Below, piece by piece: positions 1-8,367 of a stretch of DNA of 64,000 nucleotides. The first letter of the stretch is position 1. Every line of letters starts with the position of its first letter. The notes beneath the pieces are model-generated. The model was not told the origin of the DNA. It made no database searches and worked only from the letters and a program-made list of their open reading frames with translations. Both the position numbers and the translations under genes were made by a program. The DNA lies in NCBI RefSeq assembly GCF_042650125.1, contig NZ_JBHSAP010000007.1, forward strand, positions 744,001 to 808,000, given 5' to 3'. This stretch comes from Salinithrix halophila. Its GTDB lineage: Bacteria; Bacillota; Bacilli; Thermoactinomycetales; DSM-45169.

Positions 1-961
1 TGGAGAAGAGTTCAGGGACTGCTACAGACCCTATTTCGCAAAATTTACCAAAATCATTGCGCTCCAGGTCAACGATCATCACTAACTCCGCCCGATCCTT
101 TTCGCTTTGGGCAAGCTCCTTCCGCAACTGCCGATCTTCCCTTTCCGATCCGCCACGGGGGCGGGTACCTTTGATCGGTTTCGTCTCAATCTCCTTACCG
201 CTCCAGCGCAGAAACTGCTCTGGAGAAGAGGAGAGAACACCGAACCCTGGAAAGCGAAGAAAAGCGGCATAGGCTCCTGGATTGGCTTCCCGTAGAAAGC
301 GGTATAACTCCCAGGGCTCTCCCCTCAAACGTCCTTCCACTCGGTAGGAAAGGTTCGCCTGATAGATATCACCGCGACTGATGTACTCCTGAACTCGCTG
401 AACCCGCTTTCGGTATTCCTCTCGGCCGATCTCTGGGGTCATGGGAACCAGCAATCGACCAGGTGTCGGCTCCGCTTCAGAAAGCGGAGCTCTGTTCAAT
501 CGCTCCAGTAATTCGTCCAACAGGGAGCCGGCTTCTTGTCCCCACGTCATCACGGCCACCCAGGTTTCTCCCGCTTCGATATCGAGGATGACCATTTTGC
601 CGGGAACCATCAGACAGGCGTCGGGAATCCCTTTTCGCCGCTTCTTGGGAGGTCCGATTCGTTCTCGATCCCACCCCGATTCATAGCCCAAGTATCCGAT
701 GACCCCACTTATAAAAGGTGGGGCATCCTCCGGTGTATCGGCAGCAGGAACCCCATCCAGCATCTCATCCAATATCGTAAAAGGATCCCGGCAATCTCCG
801 GTCTCCAAGGCCTCCATCCTCAGCGGGTCCCACGCCAGCACCGCATACCGCCCCCGACCGCAACTATCGAGGAAAACCGCCTCTTTGCTCCCTACCGTTA
901 GATGTCGGAAAAGCAAGGTCCCATCCCAGAGTCGGGTAACCCTTTTCCATGCGATATCCAT
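1..961 (-). CDS. pabB: Aminodeoxychorismate synthase component I, 3' end cut by window edge
   Basis: Makes 4-amino-4-deoxychorismate from chorismate for folate synthesis. About 320 residues are visible and the C-terminus lies beyond position 1. I translated the minus strand from an ATG at 961-959, preceded by a GAGGTGG ribosome site. The chorismate-binding core is clear: GDIYQANLSYR near residues 197-207, SPEQFLRW near 245, PIKGT at 261-265 and DLERND near 297. The lysine in PIKGT is typical of PabB, whereas TrpE normally has PIAGT, so I prefer PabB to anthranilate synthase. The weakly conserved N-terminal half is normal for the family. The gene runs leftward and a partner pabA/pabC may lie outside the window. 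Confidence 0.9.
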   Translation of the reverse strand, partial: MDIAWKRVTRLWDGTLLFRHLTVGSKEAVFLDSCGRGRYAVLAWDPLRMEALETGDCRDPFTILDEMLDGVPAADTPEDAPPFISGVIGYLGYESGWDRERIGPPKKRRKGIPDACLMVPGKMVILDIEAGETWVAVMTWGQEAGSLLDELLERLNRAPLSEAEPTPGRLLVPMTPEIGREEYRKRVQRVQEYISRGDIYQANLSYRVEGRLRGEPWELYRFLREANPGAYAAFLRFPGFGVLSSSPEQFLRWSGKEIETKPIKGTRPRGGSEREDRQLRKELAQSEKDRAELVMIVDLERNDFGKFCEIGSVAVPELFS

Positions 962-1350
962 CCCATCCACCTCACTGCCTCATTGCTCGTCCCTCCATTG
1001 TACAGGAGGGACGAAATCGACGGAAGCACCCGCCATTGCTTTCTCCATCCCTATTCTAACCTGTTCTCTGAAGACAAAAAACACCCTTCATCGGGACGTG
1101 AGGTGCGAGGCCGGATTTCCGACTCCGCGCCCGATGTTCCTCCCGCAGATGTCGGGCCTGTCCTCTCCGCCGGAACCGGCCCACCTTTGTGGTACGAAAG
1201 TTGTCGACCTGACGCCCCTCAGCGGGACATTTTTGTGGCTATATCCATGTTGGCGCAAGGTTGTTCGCTTTCAAGAAATTTTTTTCTCACGAGTGAACAT
1301 CTTGGCTTTGCGGCATCTTAAAAACAATCACTGAAGCGAGGGGGAGCAAT
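962..1350. other. Intergenic region between divergent pabB and hydrolase genes
   Basis: About 390 bases without a convincing gene. It must hold the promoters for both flanking genes, but I see no strong consensus promoter. It contains one copy of a 53-bp repeat (1111-1163) that recurs near 36 kb. Short open frames here have no ribosome site and no recognisable product. Confidence 0.6.
1111..1163. repeat. Dispersed intergenic repeat, copy 1
   Basis: This 53-bp stretch matches 35982-36034 at 49 of 53 positions in the same orientation. A second short block, CCGGAACCGGCCCACC near 1170, also recurs downstream of the other copy as CCGGAAACCGGCTCACC. Both copies lie between genes. What the element is remains unknown; it could be a MITE-like relic or a structured RNA. 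Confidence 0.75.
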
Positions 1351-2208
1351 GTGTGTAACCAATATCAGATCCATGAAGACCGCTTTCGTACACGGGACGG
1401 CCTCCATCTTTATTACCGGATTTGGGTACCTGAGGTGGTGAACTCTGCCGTGATCCTGATCCATGGGGCGGGTGAACACCTCGACATATACAAGCATTTA
1501 GGGAACCGTTTCGCCCGGGACGGGCACGCTTTTCTCACCTTTGACCTTCGTGGATTCGGACGTTCGGATGGAAGAAGCGGCCATGTTACCTGTTTTGATG
1601 AGTATGTGGACGATGTGGATCAGTTGCTTCACTTTTTCAAGCAACGACTAGGAAATACCCGCTATTATCTGATCGGGCACAGTTTGGGCGGCCTGATCGC
1701 TATTCGTTTTGCCCAAACCAAACCAGATCACGTCAACGGAATCGTCTTGTCCGCCCCTTCTTTGGGCTTAAAATTCGATATCCCTCATTTTGCAATCCGG
1801 ATGATTCAACTAATCGGCGGGGTTACCCCTTCATTCAGTGTTGATCCTTATCGGCTAATGAAAAAAGCCCAGCTGTTTCCCATATTGAGACAATATGTGT
1901 TTGATGTAGGGCCGATGAACGATCCATTCATCGCATCCCGGTATTCTATTCGTTGGGTACAAGAGCTCCTCGCCCATATCAACGAAGCTGTGCTCCAAGT
2001 GGAAAAAATCATCACCCCCACTCTGTGCCTTCAGGGGGATCATGATCCATTGATTCCCACGGATTCCGTTCGCTTGTTTTTCGATCGCCTCAACGTAAAA
2101 GATAAAGAGTTGGTGTTGCTGCCTGGAGCTGGACACAGACTGCTTCACTCGGAAGCTTCCACCCCGGCGGCCGATATCTTGATGAAGTGGTTGAAACAGT
2201 GGGTTTAA
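1351..2208 (+). CDS. Alpha/beta hydrolase, monoacylglycerol lipase-like
   Basis: A 285-residue cytosolic serine hydrolase of the lysophospholipase/monoacylglycerol lipase (Hydrolase_4) type. The oxyanion-side motif HGAGEH is at 38-43, the nucleophile elbow GHSLGG places Ser111, the acid is Asp232 in GDHDPLIP and the base His262 in GAGHRLLHS. No signal peptide is visible. The start is a GTG at 1351, spaced correctly from GAGGGGGAG; an ATG two bases upstream is out of frame. It is followed after 13 bases by the YjdF-like membrane protein, so the two are probably cotranscribed. The exact ester substrate cannot be read from sequence. Confidence 0.88.
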   Translation: MCNQYQIHEDRFRTRDGLHLYYRIWVPEVVNSAVILIHGAGEHLDIYKHLGNRFARDGHAFLTFDLRGFGRSDGRSGHVTCFDEYVDDVDQLLHFFKQRLGNTRYYLIGHSLGGLIAIRFAQTKPDHVNGIVLSAPSLGLKFDIPHFAIRMIQLIGGVTPSFSVDPYRLMKKAQLFPILRQYVFDVGPMNDPFIASRYSIRWVQELLAHINEAVLQVEKIITPTLCLQGDHDPLIPTDSVRLFFDRLNVKDKELVLLPGAGHRLLHSEASTPAADILMKWLKQWV

Positions 2209-2221
2209 GGGGGCCAATGGC

Positions 2222-2836
2222 ATGAGGTCAAGAAGAAGGACATGGCTATATATCGCGCTATTGATCCTTTTTACAGGAGTATTGATCTGGTCGGCCATCC
2301 ATCCCAAAGACCGATCCATCTGGTTTTATGAAGCGGGCCCGGCTGTTTTGGGCGTCGCATTGCTTGGTATCCTGTACAAACGGTTCCCGTTGACCCCGAT
2401 ATCCTATGTGTTTATTTTTATCGGGGGGTTGATCACATTGACTGGCGGCCATTATACCTATCAGGGAGTACCATGGTTCGACCAATTCTCCGATCGAAAC
2501 CATTTTGACCGACTCGGCCATGCCGTTCAAGGAATCGTATCCGCTGCCCTGCTCAGGGAGATTTTCATCCGGAGACACGTCGTAAAGAAAGCGTTCCTGA
2601 CCACCAGCGTGATTGGTCTTTGCCTCGCTTTTTCGGGGGGATATGAAATCCTGGAGTTTCTCTCGGGTACGATACGAAAAGAAGAAGCACTGGAGGAGTT
2701 TCTGGGATACCAGGGAGACACCTGGGATACCCAGTGGGATATGATTTGCGCTTTGGCCGGCAGTATCCTGTTTCTCCTCTTCTTTCACAAGACGCAGGAC
2801 AAACAGATCCAACAAATCGAGAAACAAAAGCTTTAG
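2222..2836 (+). CDS. YjdF-like (DUF2238) membrane protein
   Basis: A 204-residue polytopic membrane protein with about six hydrophobic segments, beginning with one at residues 7-24. The family signatures are DRLGHAVQG in the middle and the acidic GDTWDTQWDM near the last membrane segment. Those polar residues facing the membrane are typical of DUF2238, whose function is unknown. The ATG at 2222 lies close behind the hydrolase stop and follows AAGGGGG. Its last codons overlap the end of the convergent queC by four bases, so no room is left for a separate terminator. Confidence 0.85.
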   Translation: MRSRRRTWLYIALLILFTGVLIWSAIHPKDRSIWFYEAGPAVLGVALLGILYKRFPLTPISYVFIFIGGLITLTGGHYTYQGVPWFDQFSDRNHFDRLGHAVQGIVSAALLREIFIRRHVVKKAFLTTSVIGLCLAFSGGYEILEFLSGTIRKEEALEEFLGYQGDTWDTQWDMICALAGSILFLLFFHKTQDKQIQQIEKQKL

Positions 2837-3504
2837 GTTGCATAAGCAATCGGGTCAACAGCTCCCGCCTCAGCAAACCCCTTCAGTCGAAGGCGGCAAC
2901 TGTCACAGGTACCACAGGCAACTTCCCCTCCCTGGTAACAGGAAGTCGTCAAGTGATAAGGGACACCGAGTCGAAGCCCTTCCCGCACCGTCTCTCCCTT
3001 GTTCAACTGGATAAGGGGAGTCCGAAGCCGAATGCTATTCCCTTCCGCTCCCGCTTTGGTAGCGAGGCGGATGGTCTCCTCCAGGTGAGCGATAAACTCC
3101 GGGCGGCAATCCGGGTAGCCACTGTAATCAACGGCAGATACGCCGGTGTAGACAGCTTCCGCTCCGATCACTTCTGCATAAGCCGCCGCCAAGGAGAGAA
3201 AGATCAAGTTACGCGCCGGTACATAGGTGGCTGGAATCCCCGCTTCTGTCTCTGTCGGTACATCGATCCTGTCATCTGTGAGTGCACTCCCGCCGATTTG
3301 GCTCAAGAAGCCGATATCAACGATTCGGTGGTCGAACACGTTATAATGACGAGCCACCGCCTGGGCTTGTTCCACCTCCCGGTCGTGACGCTGACCATAA
3401 CGGAAGGTGATGGGAAACAAACGATACCCCGCCTCTTCGGCCAACCCCATGCACGTGGTGCTGTCCAGCCCTCCAGACAGCACGATAACCGCTTTTGGTT
3501 TCAC
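2833..3504 (-). CDS. queC: 7-cyano-7-deazaguanine synthase QueC
   Basis: Converts 7-carboxy-7-deazaguanine with ammonia and ATP to preQ0, the nitrile precursor of queuosine. 223 residues, normal length. The PP-loop SGGLDS is at 10-15 and the zinc site near the C-terminus has the expected C-x7-C-x2-C-x2-C spacing (around residues 188-202). It is the last gene of the leftward queD-queE-queC operon, starting three bases after queE. The 3' end overlaps the convergent YjdF-like gene by four bases. Confidence 0.96.
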   Translation of the reverse strand: MKPKAVIVLSGGLDSTTCMGLAEEAGYRLFPITFRYGQRHDREVEQAQAVARHYNVFDHRIVDIGFLSQIGGSALTDDRIDVPTETEAGIPATYVPARNLIFLSLAAAYAEVIGAEAVYTGVSAVDYSGYPDCRPEFIAHLEETIRLATKAGAEGNSIRLRTPLIQLNKGETVREGLRLGVPYHLTTSCYQGGEVACGTCDSCRLRLKGFAEAGAVDPIAYAT

Positions 3505-3507
3505 CCT

Positions 3508-4236
3508 TTATACCCCCCTTTCTGCTGGATCCCAGATGAATTTATGCAGTTGTAAACTGACCCTCACTTGGGGAAGGGGTTCAGCTAACACCCATTCCAC
3601 CAATTTTCGCGGGGGCAATGTTTCAAAAACGGGACTAAATAGAATGCGTCCCTTCCGGTGCAACCGGTTGACGACCTCCACCGCGGCGCGGAAATCCCTC
3701 TGATCCCCAATGACAAATTTCACTTCGTCCCTGTCGGTAAGACACCGAAAATTATCCGCCAGCATCCGGCTTTCTTCCCCGGAAGCGGGTAATTTCCAGT
3801 CCATGATGAAGCGTACTTTCTCTCCCCATGGATGTTCCCGGCGTAACGCATCAAAAGGATCGAGCTCGATCGCACCGTTTGTCTCGATATGGACATCCTC
3901 GATCCCTTCCGGTTCCGCCAGGGCGACGAGGAGGGCAGCGGATTTTTCCCTGTGCATCAAGGGCTCCCCGCCTGTGAAGCAGATACGGCGACTGGAAAAA
4001 CGGTGAGCCCCGTCAGCGATCTCCCCGATGGAAGCTTCATACTCCGGGCGGGCGGGCGCATAGCTATAAGGGGTGTCACACCAGGTACAGCGCAGGTTGC
4101 AGTGGAATACACGGACAAAAATCGTCGGGTATCCAGCTGCCATCCCTTCCCCTTCTACCGTCTCAAACACTTCCACCATCGGCAGTTTCCACTGTCTGTA
4201 CATGGATGGTTCAGGTAGGTTCCATCGATCAAGCAT
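3508..4236 (-). CDS. queE: 7-carboxy-7-deazaguanine synthase QueE (radical SAM)
   Basis: Radical SAM enzyme that contracts 6-carboxy-tetrahydropterin to 7-carboxy-7-deazaguanine. 242 residues. The cluster motif is CNLRCTWC with Cys46, Cys50 and Cys53, the classical C-x3-C-x2-C. FTGGEP, the GGE motif of radical SAM proteins, follows around residue 90. The ATG at 4236 overlaps the end of queD by eight bases, which indicates translational coupling within the operon. Confidence 0.95.
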   Translation of the reverse strand: MLDRWNLPEPSMYRQWKLPMVEVFETVEGEGMAAGYPTIFVRVFHCNLRCTWCDTPYSYAPARPEYEASIGEIADGAHRFSSRRICFTGGEPLMHREKSAALLVALAEPEGIEDVHIETNGAIELDPFDALRREHPWGEKVRFIMDWKLPASGEESRMLADNFRCLTDRDEVKFVIGDQRDFRAAVEVVNRLHRKGRILFSPVFETLPPRKLVEWVLAEPLPQVRVSLQLHKFIWDPAERGV

Positions 4237-4705
4237 CGGCTTCCATCCATTCTCGCCGCATCGTAGCCCGACTGGTAGGCGTTTCGTATAGAACCAATTC
4301 TTCCAGTCGGTGGCCCCGTTCCTTTAGCCCCTCCCGCTCCAACCGGGCGTCCAATTGCTCCCAGATCCAGACGATCATGTTCTCCGCGGAAGTGTTCATA
4401 TTCGGGAGCACCTCATTCAAATAGCGATGGTCGAGCCGTGCTTCGATCTCCTCCTTATACATCCGTTTGATGTCGGTGAAGTCGACCGCGATTCCTACCC
4501 CATCCACATAGCCACTGATGGTGACCACCAGACGGTAGGTGTGGCCATGAAGATTTTTACATTTGCCCTCGTAACAATGGAGGTGATGAGCTGCATCAAA
4601 GGTAAACTCCTTTGTTACGGCTACTCGTTTTGCGTGATAACGGAGCTCCTCCCGCCGAATGTCGACACCGAGCCGCTCCACCTGTGTTGGAATCTTAAAT
4701 TCCAT
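4229..4705 (-). CDS. queD: 6-carboxy-5,6,7,8-tetrahydropterin synthase QueD
   Basis: Converts dihydroneopterin triphosphate to 6-carboxy-tetrahydropterin, the first dedicated queuosine step. 158 residues, with roughly 30 extra at the N-terminus compared with short family members. The catalytic cysteine is Cys49 in YEGKCKNLHGH, and zinc histidines are near residues 40, 53 and 55. First gene of the que operon. Its ribosome site AAAGGGG is the 3' arm of a hairpin followed by a U tract immediately before the ATG, so initiation and termination both appear to be controlled by the leader. Confidence 0.94.
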   Translation of the reverse strand: MEFKIPTQVERLGVDIRREELRYHAKRVAVTKEFTFDAAHHLHCYEGKCKNLHGHTYRLVVTISGYVDGVGIAVDFTDIKRMYKEEIEARLDHRYLNEVLPNMNTSAENMIVWIWEQLDARLEREGLKERGHRLEELVLYETPTSRATMRREWMEADA

Positions 4706-4800
4706 GAAAAAACCCCTTTCCGAAAAAGGGGAACCACATGGAGAAAAACCTCCTCTAGGAGGCGGATATCCAGATGGGGTCCCCTAGTGTTGTTTAAAGA
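4706..4800 (-). promoter_or_regulatory. Structured leader of the que operon, candidate riboswitch/attenuator
   Basis: Reading leftward, the leader has a hairpin CCTCCTAGAGGAGG followed by TTTTTC, then CCCCTTTTTCGGAAAGGGG followed by TTTTTT and the queD ATG. The second hairpin is terminator-like and also buries the ribosome site. Upstream GGGGACC can pair with GGTTCCCC, which overlaps the terminator's 5' arm, giving two exclusive folds. A preQ1-sensing element is the expected biology, but I do not see the canonical preQ1-I loop sequence, so the ligand is inference. Confidence 0.55.
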
Positions 4801-4890
4801 GTGGTGGGTTTACGACACTCTGTTCTCACTTACTCTATCATCGAAGTCCGGATAGAGCAAATGCCGGCTGGCAATGGGTGCCGCTCTAAG

Positions 4891-4930
4891 AAAAAATGCC
4901 AGTGGAGAGAAGACATTCTCTCCACTGGCA
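4891..4930 (-). terminator. Terminator after thpR
   Basis: A perfect 15-bp inverted repeat, TGCCAGTGGAGAGAA with a 4-base loop, followed on the minus strand by six T. It separates thpR from the que leader. Confidence 0.92.
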
Positions 4931-4975
4931 AATATGACGCACATCCAGTTTCCGGGTAAGCGTACCACAGAAGCT

Positions 4976-5548
4976 TTATCCCATGTCAAACTGGGCAAGG
5001 GGCTGATACATCGGGGACTGGTACAGGTGGGTCTGATAGAGGACCATCTCATCGACGGTCCAGCTTAGATCCTCTTCGCCGCAGGAGAATAGTGAGGGCA
5101 GTTCCTCCTGGGGAAAATCATTCCGCTTGTATTTCTTGGCGAGCGTAATATGAGGCTTATAAGCCCGTTTTTCCTTTTCGAACCCCAAGGGCTCCACCCG
5201 ATTGATCACGGTATCGTAGAGCGCTTGAAGACAATCCAGGTCGCCCCCCAATCCTGCCCACAGGACGCGGGGACGGGTGGGTACGCCAAAAATACCCAGC
5301 TTCCGGATCGCCAGCCGAAACGGCTCCTGTTCCGTCATGACATGCTTCAGCTCCCGCTTAACTTCCCGGGCCTGCCGGAAAGTGCAAGCCCCCAGGAATT
5401 GTACAGTGATATGATAATCGGATGGATGTACCCAGGTTTGAAAGGGCCAGCGTTCCTGCATCACCTCGCTCCAACACGAAAGGACAGACCGCTGCCGGTC
5501 GGGAAGAGGGATCGCGATGAACAACCGATACAAGGGATTACAACTCAT
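4976..5548 (-). CDS. thpR: RNA 2',3'-cyclic phosphodiesterase (2'-5' RNA ligase family)
   Basis: A 2H-phosphoesterase of 190 residues that opens 2',3'-cyclic phosphate ends of RNA. Two catalytic H-x-T motifs are visible, HITVQF near residue 45 and HITLAKK near residue 133. The open frame extends far upstream to 5920, but that part overlaps tpx and its terminator. The ATG at 5548 gives a normal family length and begins MSCNPLYRLFIAIPLP. AGGTG lies about eight bases upstream. It is probably monocistronic, between two terminators. Confidence 0.9.
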   Translation of the reverse strand: MSCNPLYRLFIAIPLPDRQRSVLSCWSEVMQERWPFQTWVHPSDYHITVQFLGACTFRQAREVKRELKHVMTEQEPFRLAIRKLGIFGVPTRPRVLWAGLGGDLDCLQALYDTVINRVEPLGFEKEKRAYKPHITLAKKYKRNDFPQEELPSLFSCGEEDLSWTVDEMVLYQTHLYQSPMYQPLAQFDMG

Positions 5549-5650
5549 CACTTGCACCTGCCTTTTTTGAACGCGAATGAGGAGCCGCGAAGCGGGACCT
5601 TCTATATAAGATGTCCGAAAATCCGGTGTTGACCCTTCCTTGATACCCAA

Positions 5651-5680
5651 AAACGGAAAAGCCCGGGCAACCCGGGCCTT
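5651..5680 (-). terminator. Terminator after tpx
   Basis: GCCCGGG-TTG-CCCGGGC hairpin followed on the minus strand by TTTTCCGTTTTT, just past the tpx stop. Confidence 0.85.
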
Positions 5681-5699
5681 AACTACTATTCTCTCAAAT

Positions 5700-6218
5700 T
5701 TACAGGGCTTTTTTGGCTGCTTCGACGGCGGCTTCGTAGTCCGGATGGTGTGTCGCCTCGGAAACAACCTCCACATGGACCAACTGATCATCCGCATCGA
5801 TGACAAATACGGAGCGAGCCAGAAGGCGCAATTCCTTGATAACCACGCCATACGCTGTGCCAAAGGAGAGATCCCGGTGGTCGGAGAGCGTTTGCACCTG
5901 ATCGATCCCGACAGCTCCACACCAGCGTTTTTGAGCGAAGGGAAGATCGACGGAAACGGTAAGGACCTTCACATCTTCACCGAGACCGGCGGCTTCTTCG
6001 TTGAAACGACGAGTTTGGGCATCACAGACGCCCGTATCCAAGGAGGGTACCACGCTGATGATTCGAACCTTTCCTTTGCTGTCGGCAAGTGTAACTGGGC
6101 TCAAATCATTGCCTAGGACGGTAAAATCTGGAGCGGTCTCTCCTACTTTCAGCTCTGGGCCAATCAGGGTGACCGGGTTCCCTTTAAACGTAATTGCACC
6201 TTGACGCTCGGTTGCCAT
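5700..6218 (-). CDS. tpx: Thiol peroxidase Tpx
   Basis: An atypical two-cysteine peroxiredoxin that reduces hydroperoxides with thioredoxin. 172 residues, cytosolic. The peroxidatic Cys65 is in DTGVCDAQT and the resolving Cys100 in RWCGAVG, the Tpx spacing. The open frame runs on to 6488 but the family N-terminus MATERQGAITFKG starts at 6218, behind AAGGGAGG about 11 bases away. It is transcribed away from manA, so the 6219-6452 gap should carry both promoters. Confidence 0.94.
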   Translation of the reverse strand: MATERQGAITFKGNPVTLIGPELKVGETAPDFTVLGNDLSPVTLADSKGKVRIISVVPSLDTGVCDAQTRRFNEEAAGLGEDVKVLTVSVDLPFAQKRWCGAVGIDQVQTLSDHRDLSFGTAYGVVIKELRLLARSVFVIDADDQLVHVEVVSEATHHPDYEAAVEAAKKAL

Positions 6219-6452
6219 GATAAAATCTGCCTCCCTTGTGGTGTCCTCACCCGTATGATAACATACATCCGCCTTTTTTCGGCTAACTGGAACCCGGCTC
6301 TCTTTCCCTGAAATTTCGCCTGTCCATCCCGCCGCCGGTTGTGGTACCCTCATGGGGGCAGAAGAGCCGACAGCTGTCTCCGAGGGGAGGCACCTTGTTC
6401 CTCGGCCTTCATCATCCCCTTTTATTATCAGATGGCAAGGAGTGCGAAAATC

Positions 6453-7400
6453 ATGCAACAACCCATATTTCTCCGCCCTGTTTTTCAAGAGCGGATTTGG
6501 GGCGGCACCGCTTTACGGGAACAGTTCGGTTATGATATCCCCTCGGACCGGACCGGAGAATGCTGGGGAGTCTCCGCCCATCCCCACGGCCCTTGCATTG
6601 TGCGGGAAGGCCCCTATAAAGGTCTCACTCTGACGGAATTATGGTCCCAACACCCAGAAGTCTTCAATCACTTCCCAAGTGAGACATTTCCACTGCTCAC
6701 CAAAATCCTGGATGCCGACAAAGACCTTTCCATCCAAGTCCACCCCGATGACGAGTATGCTGGCATCCATGAACAAGGGGAACAGGGAAAGACCGAGTGC
6801 TGGTACATTATTGATTGTCAAGAAGATGCAGAACTCGTCTTCGGCCACTATGCCCGCAACCGTGAAGAACTGAAAGCGATGGTGGAAAAGGATGCATGGC
6901 CATCCCTGTTACGCCGAATCAAAGTTCGCCCCGGTGATTTCTTCTATATTCCCAACGGTACCATCCATGCTCTATGCGCGGGAACGTTGGCCCTGGAGAT
7001 CCAGCAAAATTCCGATGCTACCTACCGGGTTTATGACTACAATCGCACCGACAGCGAAGGGAAGAAACGGGAGCTACACCTGGACAAAGCGCTGGATGTC
7101 ACCCTCGTTCCCCACCGCAATCAGGTGCCGGACCGGCAGATCCGTCGTCTGGACGCCGGAGAGTGGACCACCTTCGTCGAATGCCCCTATTTCGCCGTCC
7201 ACCGTTGGACGGTGAACGGAACCGTCTCTTTCCACCAGGATCAGCCATTTATGATCGCCAGTATAATTGACGGTGAAGGGGAAATCGAGGCAGAGGGAGA
7301 GACCTTCCCTTTCTACAAGGGGGATCATCTCATCCTGCCCACTGGGCTTGGTCCTTTCAACATCAAAGGAACAACTGTCTGGATCACCGCTCATCCCTGA
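6453..7400 (+). CDS. manA: Mannose-6-phosphate isomerase, class I
   Basis: Interconverts mannose-6-phosphate and fructose-6-phosphate. 315 residues, the short Bacillus-type form. Zinc ligands are seen in QVHPDD (His97), KTECW (Glu115) and GTIHAL (about residue 172). The frame is open from 6339, but AAGGAG at about 6437 places the start at the ATG 6453 (MQQPIFLRPVF). It is single, between tpx and a terminator. Confidence 0.93.
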   Translation: MQQPIFLRPVFQERIWGGTALREQFGYDIPSDRTGECWGVSAHPHGPCIVREGPYKGLTLTELWSQHPEVFNHFPSETFPLLTKILDADKDLSIQVHPDDEYAGIHEQGEQGKTECWYIIDCQEDAELVFGHYARNREELKAMVEKDAWPSLLRRIKVRPGDFFYIPNGTIHALCAGTLALEIQQNSDATYRVYDYNRTDSEGKKRELHLDKALDVTLVPHRNQVPDRQIRRLDAGEWTTFVECPYFAVHRWTVNGTVSFHQDQPFMIASIIDGEGEIEAEGETFPFYKGDHLILPTGLGPFNIKGTTVWITAHP

Positions 7401-7422
7401 CTATAAGGAACGAAAAAACCAC

Positions 7423-7450
7423 CTGGCCTCAGCTGAGGCCAGTTTTCTTT
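7423..7450. terminator. Bidirectional terminator between manA and the cysteine hydrolase
   Basis: Perfect palindrome CTGGCCTCAGCTGAGGCCAG followed on + by TTTTCTTT, and on the minus strand by GGTGGTTTTTTC. Confidence 0.88.
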
Positions 7451-7478
7451 ATCTACGTAAGCATGGACTCCCTTCGGA

Positions 7479-8084
7479 TTAACGGTCCAAGTCGAGCTCC
7501 TGTGAAGGGGTGATGTCCGCGGACAGAACCTTTTTCATTTGCCGGAGAGCATGGTGACTCTCCCCCGGATCCTCTGAAGCGACACAGTCGGCAGGGACGT
7601 GAAGCTGATAATCCCTCATGTAGGCGTCATTCGCCGTGAACAGAACGCAAATATCGGTCTGCACCCCCGTTAAGATCAACCTCTCCACATTCAAATAGGC
7701 AAGTAAAGTTCCCAAGGTGGTGGAGAAGAAACCGGAATGCTTTGGTTTGATGACAAAATAGTCGTCGTCTTCTGGTTCCAGTAGTTGAGAAATCGGTGCT
7801 CCCGGCGCCTCCTCATGGAGACACTGCTTCACCACCTGGTGAAAGTCTGATTTCCAACGACCGTAGTTATCGTTGACGTAGATAACCGGAATCCCTTTCT
7901 CCTTCACTCTCTTCTTAAGCTGATGAATCCGATCGGCCATAGGGAGGGCATGGGAAAGAAGGGCCTTCCCTCCCTTAAACTTCATCTGGTTGATCACATC
8001 AATCAAAATCAGGGCAGTATGGGAGGTATCCGGTGCCGACCCGTGCAGGTCTTTATTTTTAGCCGGAGAAGTTTCCATCCTCAT
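7479..8084 (-). CDS. Isochorismatase-family cysteine hydrolase
   Basis: A 201-residue enzyme of the isochorismatase/nicotinamidase superfamily. The triad is visible: Asp29 in LILIDVIN, a lysine near 113-115 in VIKPKHSGF and Cys146 in TDICVLFTA. The frame is open to a GTG at 8108, but the ribosome site AAAGGAG lies inside that stretch, so the start is the ATG at 8084 (or 8078). Substrate is unknown; there is no linked siderophore or NAD-salvage gene. Confidence 0.85.
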   Translation of the reverse strand: MRMETSPAKNKDLHGSAPDTSHTALILIDVINQMKFKGGKALLSHALPMADRIHQLKKRVKEKGIPVIYVNDNYGRWKSDFHQVVKQCLHEEAPGAPISQLLEPEDDDYFVIKPKHSGFFSTTLGTLLAYLNVERLILTGVQTDICVLFTANDAYMRDYQLHVPADCVASEDPGESHHALRQMKKVLSADITPSQELDLDR

Positions 8085-8367
8085 TCCCTCTCCTTTCAGA
8101 GCTACCACTTTTATCGCCGTTTAGAATGGATGATCTATACCGCTAATGTACCCGGCGCTGCCGGTACAGTACATAGGCCAAGTCTTCCTTCTTTCTTTCG
8201 TTTTCCCCGAAATAAAAACCGGTACTCTTCTTACCTTTTTTATTCGGACCACGAAGAACGAAAAAAGTCCCCTTTTTGTAATGCCTCTGTAATAGCTTTT
8301 CGTCTAGGACTTCAGTATGATTTATTTAGAAATGGTTTCAGCTTTTTTGTAAAGGAGAGTAAGAACC

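Noticed and set aside
1351..2836. Phage or mobile-element origin of the hydrolase region
   Set aside because: No integrase, transposase, terminal repeats or base-composition break.
2734..3555. Long + strand frame of 273 codons across queC
   Set aside because: Antisense shadow of queC; no ribosome site and no family features.
4706..4800. Canonical preQ1-I riboswitch
   Set aside because: The expected short loop and A-rich tail were not found, so I list only a general regulatory leader.
5549..5920. N-terminal extension of thpR
   Set aside because: It would overlap tpx and run through its terminator; a normal-length protein starts at 5548.
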